DNA from: Thermaerobacter marianensis
GTDB taxonomy: Bacteria > Bacillota > Sulfobacillia > DYIH01 > DYIG01
Reading direction: 5' to 3'
NCBI GenBank assembly: GCA_020723725.1
Contig: DYIG01000004.1
Span: 16,629-26,296 of the forward strand
DNA length: 9,668 nucleotides
The notes beneath the pieces are model-generated. The model had not been told where the DNA came from. It saw only the letters and a program-made list of their open reading frames with translations, and searched no databases. Numbering within the stretch: the stretch's first letter is position 1; the number at the start of each line of letters is the position of its first letter. The position numbers were made by a program, and so were the translations under genes. Below, piece by piece: positions 1 through 4,919 of the stretch.

Positions 1-503
1 TGGTTGTACCGGGTCACACCTACCTCCGCGAGGGCCTTGGCAGCCGCGGGTGTCAGGGTGCCCAGGCAGGCGCAGAGCTGCAGAGAGGTTTCTTCCCGGA
101 GCCTTTCATATATCGCCAGTATTCTCTGGAAGTCCCGGTCCTTTTCCGTAAAACCGATGCCGCTGGTGACGATATCGAAGCGCCGCGCACCGGCCTTTTC
201 CATGGCCTTTGCCTTGGAGATGATCTCTTCGCTGGCCAGGAGCCCGTAAACGGGCGCATCGCTGTTATAGTACGAGGACTGTGCACAGAAGGAGCAGTCC
301 TCGGAACAGTTCCCGGATTTGGCGTTTATGATGCTGCAAAGCTCCACCTGGTCGCCCGCGTAACGGGCACGGATCTCATTGGCATAGGCCAGCAGGTGCT
401 GCACGTCGGGTCCATCAAGGTTAATCAGGTACAATGCCTCGCCGGCATCCACCTGGCCACCGTGCAAAACGCGTTCGCCCAGTTCGTATAGGTGCTTATC
501 CAA
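1..503 (-). CDS. bioB: Biotin synthase BioB, N-terminal part (runs off the window start)
   Basis: Radical SAM enzyme that inserts sulfur into dethiobiotin to make biotin, in the cytoplasm. Seen: 167 complete codons, with the C-terminal half missing beyond position 1. The radical SAM cluster motif CxxxCxxC is C66, C70 and C73 in the stretch SGNCSEDCSFCAQS. The string VTRYN near the edge matches the BioB RYNHNLE region. The preferred start is the TTG whose first base is 503, because AGGGGGG (516-510) lies 6 nt upstream. Another in-frame TTG at 509 abuts that site, and there is no ATG. Odd: the residue aligned with E. coli Cys97, an auxiliary [2Fe-2S] ligand, is Asp110 (in RFDIVTSG). The spacing from the last radical SAM cysteine is 37 residues in both proteins. 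The Cys128 region reads LCACLGTL, with C144 and C146. No BirA operator was found in the upstream spacer. The family call is very secure; the auxiliary cluster type is open. Confidence 0.95.
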   Translation of the reverse strand, partial: MDKHLYELGERVLHGGQVDAGEALYLINLDGPDVQHLLAYANEIRARYAGDQVELCSIINAKSGNCSEDCSFCAQSSYYNSDAPVYGLLASEEIISKAKAMEKAGARRFDIVTSGIGFTEKDRDFQRILAIYERLREETSLQLCACLGTLTPAAAKALAEVGVTRYN

Positions 504-550
504 GACCAACCCCCCTGAACACATCTATCTTACCAGAACGCGCGGATACT

Positions 551-577
551 TCACGATTTTGGTTTGTCTGGCGATTA
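551..577 (+). promoter_or_regulatory. Candidate sigma-28 (FliA/SigD)-type promoter for motAB
   Basis: Compared with the consensus TAAAGTTT-N11-GCCGATAA, the sequence TCACGATT (551-558), 11 bases, then GGCGATTA (570-577) matches 5 of 8 and 6 of 8 positions at exactly the consensus spacing, and keeps the CGAT core of the -10 box. Its place about 80 nt upstream of the chosen motA start fits, and motAB is a known sigma-28 target in many flagellated bacteria. The -35 half is poor and the match could be chance. No good sigma-A promoter was seen in the same spacer. Confidence 0.33.
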
Positions 578-642
578 GAAATCTGGGTGGTTTTTTGTCT
601 GATTAATGTTTCACCGGGAGGCGGGAATTGTTCGTGGCACTC

Positions 643-658
643 AGGAGTGATACTCGTG
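643..658 (+). promoter_or_regulatory. Ribosome binding site that fixes the motA start
   Basis: AGGAG (643-647), followed by TGAT, lies 8 nt before GTG at 656. This favours GTG 656 over the in-frame GTG at 647, which overlaps the site itself. It also argues against any start further upstream, where the reading frame stays open but encodes no MotA-like sequence. Confidence 0.75.
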
Positions 659-1465
659 GAAATAGGCGTCATAGTCGGGTTAATAGTTGCGCTCATTGGA
701 ATTCTCGGTGGGAACATTTTGGAGGGCGGGTCCATTGGTTCACTTATAAGCCCATCAGCCATGTTGATCATTTTTGGAGGCACGATTGGCGTAACGATGT
801 TCAACGTGGGGCTGAGCAATTTTTTGCTCATTCCTAAATTAATAGGAGAGGTGCTTAAGAAACCAAAAGATAATTCACACGAAACCGTGGAAGCCCTTCT
901 GAGCTTTGCGCAGAAGGCCCGGAGGGAAGGCCTGCTTGCCCTGGAGGAAGACATACAGGAGATCCAGAACAAGGACCCGTTCATGGCCAAGGGTCTGCAG
1001 ATGGTGGTTGATGGTTCCGATTCCTCGCTCGTCGAGAACGTCCTGCTTACCGAGGTCGAACTAAAGGAGAAACGGGACATTGCGGGCGCCTCGGTCTTCG
1101 AGGCGGCCGGGGGATACGCCCCTACCATGGGGATTATCGGCACCGTGATGGGCCTCATACACGTCTTAGGCAACCTGGAGAACCCTGATGAACTTGGCCC
1201 GGCAATCTCGGTCGCCTTTCTGGCAACCTTCTGGGGCATTGCCCTGGCCAATGTCTTCTTCCTGCCCATCGCCGGGAAGCTCAAGGGGAAGGCCCAGGAA
1301 GAGGCCGAGATGAAACACCTGGTCATTGAAGGCATCCTTTCCATCCAGAAGGGCGATAACCCGACTGTGGTCCGGGAAAAGCTCAGGGCGTTCCTACCCG
1401 CGCAAAAGGCGGCGAAGCCCGCCTCAAGCGCAGCGGCAATGGAGGCCAGTGAGGAACATGCGTAG
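656..1465 (+). CDS. motA: Flagellar motor stator protein MotA
   Basis: Inner-membrane subunit of the ion-driven flagellar stator, which with MotB forms the channel and pushes on the rotor protein FliG. 269 residues from GTG 656, a usual length for the family. Seen: a hydrophobic N-terminal segment (VEIGVIVGLIVALIGILGG), a second segment around IISP-like SAMLIIFGGTIGV, a long charged cytoplasmic loop, then two C-terminal membrane segments. The loop-side proline of GYAPTMGIIGTVMGL is P156 and that of FFLPIAGKLK is P204; these match the conserved prolines 173 and 222 of E. coli MotA. The C-terminus is Ala/Lys-rich and probably cytoplasmic. The stop overlaps the motB start by 8 nt, so the two are one operon. 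No other flagellar gene is in the window. Whether protons or sodium drive it cannot be read with confidence. Confidence 0.95.
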   Translation: MEIGVIVGLIVALIGILGGNILEGGSIGSLISPSAMLIIFGGTIGVTMFNVGLSNFLLIPKLIGEVLKKPKDNSHETVEALLSFAQKARREGLLALEEDIQEIQNKDPFMAKGLQMVVDGSDSSLVENVLLTEVELKEKRDIAGASVFEAAGGYAPTMGIIGTVMGLIHVLGNLENPDELGPAISVAFLATFWGIALANVFFLPIAGKLKGKAQEEAEMKHLVIEGILSIQKGDNPTVVREKLRAFLPAQKAAKPASSAAAMEASEEHA

Positions 1466-2246
1466 CCGTCGCGGTGGCGGTGGTGGCGGCGGGCATGGCG
1501 GTGGCGGCGGGCATGATGGAGCTGGCGGACTGCGCTGGCTTCTGACCTACGCCGACCTTATAACCCTCTTGATGGTCTTTTTTGTTGTCATGTATTCGAT
1601 TTCCAAGGTGGATACCAAAAAATACGAGGCCTTGTCTCGCTCGTTAAATTTAAGCCTTTTGGATGGGCAATCGGCCAACTCCATAATCGATGTCTCGGAG
1701 GTGGCCGTGGACAAAAGTCGTATGCTTCCCTCGGAAGCCCTTGGCGGCGCCCAGGGCAGCGATGCGCCGGGGCAGTTAAGCCTGAAGCAAATTGAGGTAA
1801 AACTGGAGGAGGCCCTTCGCACGGCTGGCCTGCAAGGACGTGTAGCCATGACGCTCGAAGAGCGAGGTCTCGTGGTTAGCTTTTCGGATGCCGTTTTTTT
1901 CGATCTGGGGAAAGCTGATCTCAGGCCTGAGTCCCTCGAAGTCCTGAGGCGGGTCGGCGATGTCATTAAACTGGTGCCCAACAAGGTCCTGGTTGAGGGG
2001 AATACGGATAACCTGCCAATCAACACCTTCCTCTATCCCACCAACTGGGAACTATCCGCGTCCAGAGCGGTTGTGGTAGCCCGGTTTCTCACCGAAGAGG
2101 CCGGTTTGGACCCCAAACGGGTCGGCGCGACAGGGTTTGGTGAGTGGAACCCCAGGTACCCCAATGATACAGAGGAAAACCGTGCCAAGAACCGCAGGGT
2201 TGACCTGGTCATCATTCGTTCCGCAGCCGAAAAGACCTCTAAATAG
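1458..2246 (+). CDS. motB: Flagellar motor stator protein MotB
   Basis: Stator partner of MotA, with one membrane helix plus a periplasmic OmpA-type domain that anchors the complex to peptidoglycan. 262 residues from ATG 1458, which follows GAGG (1451-1454) and sits inside the end of motA. Order: an Arg then Gly/His-rich cytoplasmic tail (residues 2-25), then the single helix starting RWLLTYADLITLLMVFFVV. Asp33 in TYAD corresponds to the ion-binding Asp32 of E. coli MotB. A variable linker follows, then the OmpA-like domain (about 130-262) with FFDLGKADLRP, a TDN motif, NWELSASRA and NRRVDLVII. Odd: the usual EGHTDN reads EGNTDN (Asn182), and the N-terminal tail is a (GGGGGH)-type low-complexity run where many homologues have a short basic tail. 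The SKVD motif after the helix and the full-length domain argue for a working protein. Confidence 0.95.
   Translation: MRSRRGGGGGGGHGGGGGHDGAGGLRWLLTYADLITLLMVFFVVMYSISKVDTKKYEALSRSLNLSLLDGQSANSIIDVSEVAVDKSRMLPSEALGGAQGSDAPGQLSLKQIEVKLEEALRTAGLQGRVAMTLEERGLVVSFSDAVFFDLGKADLRPESLEVLRRVGDVIKLVPNKVLVEGNTDNLPINTFLYPTNWELSASRAVVVARFLTEEAGLDPKRVGATGFGEWNPRYPNDTEENRAKNRRVDLVIIRSAAEKTSK
1479..1514 (+). repeat. 18-bp imperfect tandem repeat in motB
   Basis: Two adjacent 18-base units (1479-1496 and 1497-1514) differ at one base and each encode GGGGGH in frame. They sit inside a longer run of Gly codons (from about 1470) in the cytoplasmic tail of MotB. Copy-number change would stay in frame, because the unit is a multiple of three. 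Confidence 0.85.
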
Positions 2247-2297
2247 AGTCCGGTTTTGTTCTGGCCAACGTAATATGCCTAGTAGATGCCCTGCCTG

Positions 2298-2306
2298 TGT
2301 TATTAT
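2298..2306 (+). promoter_or_regulatory. Possible extended -10 promoter element before the small protein gene
   Basis: TGT followed by TATTAT (2301-2306) fits the extended -10 form TGnTATAAT with one mismatch, in the 89-nt gap after motB. No recognisable -35 lies 16-18 nt upstream. A start near 2313 would leave a leader of about 23 nt containing the ribosome binding site GGAAGGGG (2324-2331). Weak evidence; read-through from motAB is equally possible, since no terminator is visible in the gap. Confidence 0.25.
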
Positions 2307-2335
2307 GGGTTACAGTGGTTCCCGGAAGGGGAAGG

Positions 2336-2629
2336 ATGAATTTGCAACCACTTATGGTCCGGGGTGTGATACGCGTATGTGAGTTGGAGGGGTGCACCTT
2401 CGAGCTTGAGCGTTCAGACCCGGGAGAGTCCATACAAGACAAGTACGTCTTGATACCCCAGGATGACGCCGTTGCCGGGGAGATTTCAGCCCGGAAGGGC
2501 AGGCACGTGGCGGTCAGGGGTTATATTCACAGGGGGCCAAGTATATACATGCGTGGCAACGTCCTCAGAGTAACGGAAGTCCTGGATGCCGAAGAGGGAG
2601 AGGAACCAAAGACCGGTGATCGGGCTTGA
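2336..2629 (+). CDS. Small uncharacterised protein, possibly OB-fold-like
   Basis: 97 residues; function not recognised. The start is ATG 2336 with GGAAGGGG (2324-2331) 4 nt upstream. The frame stays open a little further back to GTG 2297, but without a better site. Seen: no signal peptide, no membrane segment, and two cysteines close together (VCELEGC). Alternating hydrophobic/charged stretches suggest mostly beta strands: VRGVIRVCEL, CTFELE, KYVLIP, HVAVRGYI, SIYMRGNVLRVTEV. The pattern 'GKHVAVRGYI...IYMRGNVLRVTEV' resembles the closing strands of small OB-fold domains; this is inference from strand pattern only. The C-terminus is acidic. Its TGA overlaps the TTG start of the HAD phosphatase (TTGA), so the two are probably co-translated. 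That says they are made together, not that they work together. Confidence 0.75.
   Translation: MNLQPLMVRGVIRVCELEGCTFELERSDPGESIQDKYVLIPQDDAVAGEISARKGRHVAVRGYIHRGPSIYMRGNVLRVTEVLDAEEGEEPKTGDRA
2615..2628 (+). promoter_or_regulatory. GGTGATC ribosome binding site setting a TTG start
   Basis: GGTGATC (2615-2621) pairs with the 3' half of the usual 16S tail complement AGGAGGTGATC. In that register the GG ends 9 nt before TTG 2626, a normal distance. This supports TTG as the true start of the HAD phosphatase even though no AGGAGG is present. Confidence 0.5.
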
Positions 2630-3438
2630 AGTTCCGGCTCGCCGTTGCCGATGTGGACGGAACCCTGATCGATCACAGCGGGGAAATCCCTTCGGAATTG
2701 TTTACAGCGCTTGATGCTTTCCGCCGTGAGGGGGGGCTGTTCACACTGGCCACCGGCCGCCCCATAGACGGTGCGCGCCGATTCGTCAAAGAATTGGACC
2801 TGGATCTGCCCTTTATAGTTTTCAACGGCTCCGTCATTTACGACTATTCCAGGGAAGAGGTCTTGAGGGAAGTGTCCTTGCCGTTTGAACTGGCATTGAC
2901 AGCCCTGCGGCTTTCAGAACACCGCGATGTTGACGTCTTCATGTATAGGGGGCGGGACATCTACGTTTCATCCATAACTGAACCCGTTGAAGGTTACATG
3001 GCTAAAGACGGGATCAAATGCCTTCCTGTCGGGAATCTGGCCGATTATCTGCAGAGGGAGCGGTTTAACCCGCCGAAACTCCTGTTTATCGGGGATACCA
3101 AGGAATCTGTTCGCATTATGGAGGAGCTTGTTGAACTAGGTTTTCCGGACGTCAACTACGTTCAGTCCGATGCATCATACATCGAGTTGCTGCCGCCGGG
3201 GTCATCCAAAGGGGAGGCCCTGGAATGGCTGGCGGCACACCTTGAGATCCCCATGAACAAGGTGCTGTGTATCGGTGATAACCATAATGACCTTCAAATG
3301 ATCCGCCGGGCTGGTTGTGGAGTTGCCGTCGCCAACGCGCAGACTGTATTGCGTAAGGAAGCCGACTTAATTACGTCATCCCCTTATGGCCACGGTGTTG
3401 CCGAGGCCCTTCAACAAGTCCTGCAGGGCAGAATCTGA
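2626..3438 (+). CDS. Cof-type HAD-family phosphatase (class IIB)
   Basis: Cytoplasmic haloacid dehalogenase-superfamily hydrolase of the Cof/YidA kind. Members dephosphorylate sugar phosphates, flavin or pyridoxal phosphates; the substrate here cannot be told. 270 residues, the usual length. All four motifs are seen: motif I DVDGT with nucleophile Asp9 and acid/base Asp11; motif II ATGRP with Thr43; motif III Lys195 in SSKGEAL; motif IV GDNHND with Asp218 and Asp222 for magnesium. The cap domain between motifs II and III (about residues 85-190) is the size expected for a C2B cap. The C-terminus GVAVANAQ...KEADLITSS is typical of Cof proteins. It starts with TTG overlapping the stop of the small gene before it. 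The catalytic set is complete, so activity is expected. Confidence 0.93.
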   Translation: MKFRLAVADVDGTLIDHSGEIPSELFTALDAFRREGGLFTLATGRPIDGARRFVKELDLDLPFIVFNGSVIYDYSREEVLREVSLPFELALTALRLSEHRDVDVFMYRGRDIYVSSITEPVEGYMAKDGIKCLPVGNLADYLQRERFNPPKLLFIGDTKESVRIMEELVELGFPDVNYVQSDASYIELLPPGSSKGEALEWLAAHLEIPMNKVLCIGDNHNDLQMIRRAGCGVAVANAQTVLRKEADLITSSPYGHGVAEALQQVLQGRI

Positions 3439-3467
3439 CCCCCACGGGAGCCGTCTTGCGATGTTTG

Positions 3468-3483
3468 TCCTTTTCTGAAAGGA
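3468..3483 (+). other. Short perfect hairpin between the HAD gene and the 460-aa gene
   Basis: TCCTTT-TCTG-AAAGGA forms a 6-bp stem with a 4-base loop in the 98-nt gap (3439-3536). It is AT-rich and is not followed by a run of T, so it is a poor intrinsic terminator. It may be chance or a weak RNA structure in a leader. No other clear signal was seen in this gap apart from the AAGGAGG site. Confidence 0.3.
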
Positions 3484-3536
3484 AATATTGTTCCCGTGTC
3501 GAACATGGTAAGTGTTTTAATAAAGGAGGCCACCTC

Positions 3537-4919
3537 GTGGCGAAGTGGAACGGTACCGTAATGGAACAAGCCAAACAGGATTTTGCCGGAGCGAAACCGG
3601 TTATCGATTTCCAGCTCTGCCGGTGGAAGCGCATAGAGGAATCCCTGTTGCAAAAGCTGATGGATTTCAGCCGTGAAGTTGTCTCGGAAAACGCTGCCAG
3701 CCATGCCATGAACCAGTTCTGGGGCGAGGAAGGGATGCTTTCAACCGAATTCGATGATGAAGCGAGCTTTGCCCGATTCTTCGATTGGTTCGTCTTTGAT
3801 TACCGCCGGAGCAATCGATCCAGGCGTATAATTGAGCGTTTTAACGACACGCAGCTACATATTCTCACTGAAGATGAGCGCGTGCTCCTTAGCGACTGGC
3901 TTAGCGCCAGGATGGGATTCTACGAGGTTACCAGCGTAAAGCCGGGGATGGAAGTCGTTCTCACGGATGTCTTTACGGGGAATTCCATTCGGGTACCAGA
4001 GAAATCTGTTTCCCAGACACTCCATAAATACGACCTGATTTTCACCCGCCCGTTAAAGGTTTTTGGCATCCACAGCTTCTCTGTAGCAGGGCTGGTTATC
4101 CCCCGGTCGTGGAAGCAGTACATTGAAAGTGCGGTTCGGTATGAGTTGGCACGTTTCCGCCGTTGGTACCCTGAGGCAGGTTATGACGAGTTGTTCCGCA
4201 ACAGGGCGTACCGGTTCAACCGGTTGCTGATAAAGATTTTGCTAGAACGGGGGCGCCCCTCTATTCGCACCACCAGCGGCGAGGAATTTATTATGTCTCG
4301 GGCTTGGTACGAGGTTATCGACCCGGAGGGAGTGATCGATACCCTGTCCAAGTTGCCGGACCTGAAACTAGAGCGCCATGAACGGGATCAGGATGGAAAC
4401 CCGGTCAGCGCCACTTGGGCCTGGTTTTACCCGTTGAGCAACGGGGATCTACCCTACGTTGGCTCGCTCATATTAGGGGAGATTCGCCTGCAAAAGGGGT
4501 ACCTCAGTTTACAGTGTCTGTCTCGCGAGAGGTTGGAGAATGGGAAGCGACTATTGGGGGAATCCATCGCCGATATGGTAAGGCACCGGCTGGACGACTA
4601 CGCAGCGCCACCCCTTTACGGGCTAATCAAACAGACGCCGGTGGACATCGAAAAGACCGCCCGTTCTCTGTCTCCGGAAGTTGAGGAGGCTATGGGGCGT
4701 TTTCTTGCCAGCTATTATCGCCGTTGGATGGATGAACCAGTGGAATCCCTCGGGGGACGGTCCCCGCGCAATGCCTGTGAAAACGATGAGGGGCGTAGAC
4801 AGGTTATAGAGTTGTTGAAACTTATTGAAAACATGGAAGACAAGAAACGCCGGGCCGGTGAACCCTTCATCGAGGTCAATAGCATCAGAAGAGAACTGGG
4901 TTTGCCGGAGGAGGAGTGA
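3537..4919 (+). CDS. Uncharacterised 460-aa protein with C-terminal DUF2384-like motif
   Basis: No function assigned. The start is GTG 3537 with AAAGGAGG (3522-3529) 7 nt upstream; an in-frame ATG lies 8 codons later with no comparable site. Soluble, with no signal peptide or membrane helix and many Arg/Trp/Tyr. Seen: a helical N-terminal third (DDEASFARFFDWFVFDYRR); a central beta-looking segment (about residues 120-195, with SVKPGMEVVLTDVFTGNSIRV then KYDLIFTRPL); a strand pair LGEIRLQKGYLSLQCLSRER; and from Trp397 the motif WMDEPVESLGGRSPRNA followed by EGRRQVIELLKLIE. That motif resembles the toxin-binding region of MbcA/ParS/Xre (DUF2384) proteins. From memory it also occurs at the end of long SEC-C-containing Firmicute proteins; no SEC-C cysteine cluster is present here. 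The stop overlaps the ppc start (GTGA), so it is co-translated with ppc. No toxin gene adjoins it, so an antitoxin role is not supported. Confidence 0.85.
   Translation: MAKWNGTVMEQAKQDFAGAKPVIDFQLCRWKRIEESLLQKLMDFSREVVSENAASHAMNQFWGEEGMLSTEFDDEASFARFFDWFVFDYRRSNRSRRIIERFNDTQLHILTEDERVLLSDWLSARMGFYEVTSVKPGMEVVLTDVFTGNSIRVPEKSVSQTLHKYDLIFTRPLKVFGIHSFSVAGLVIPRSWKQYIESAVRYELARFRRWYPEAGYDELFRNRAYRFNRLLIKILLERGRPSIRTTSGEEFIMSRAWYEVIDPEGVIDTLSKLPDLKLERHERDQDGNPVSATWAWFYPLSNGDLPYVGSLILGEIRLQKGYLSLQCLSRERLENGKRLLGESIADMVRHRLDDYAAPPLYGLIKQTPVDIEKTARSLSPEVEEAMGRFLASYYRRWMDEPVESLGGRSPRNACENDEGRRQVIELLKLIENMEDKKRRAGEPFIEVNSIRRELGLPEEE

Noticed and set aside
591..596. T-run as an intrinsic terminator in the bioB/motA spacer
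   Set aside because: No stem-loop precedes it on either strand, and neither flanking gene ends there.
434..655. Upstream extension of motA giving a 343-residue protein
   Set aside because: The extension overlaps the divergent bioB gene and encodes nothing MotA-like. GTG 656 has a good AGGAG site and gives the family length.
504..655. BirA operator or biotin-responsive control of bioB
   Set aside because: No TTGTTAAC/GTTAACAA-type dyad is present in the spacer. A TAAGAT (532-527, minus strand) could be a -10 box, but it lies too close to the ribosome binding site and lacks a -35 partner.
496..1344. 282-codon open frame on the minus strand opposite motA
   Set aside because: Its sequence is Ser/Pro/Ile-rich antisense of a clearly conserved MotA. 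It has no family resemblance and no ribosome binding site worth noting.
3513..3521. Extended -10 element TGTTTTAAT before the 460-aa gene
   Set aside because: Transcription would start within or after the AAGGAGG site, leaving no usable leader.
4725..4919. Toxin-antitoxin system based on the DUF2384-like motif
   Set aside because: No RES-domain or other toxin gene adjoins it, there is no Xre helix-turn-helix visible, and the protein is far longer than such antitoxins.
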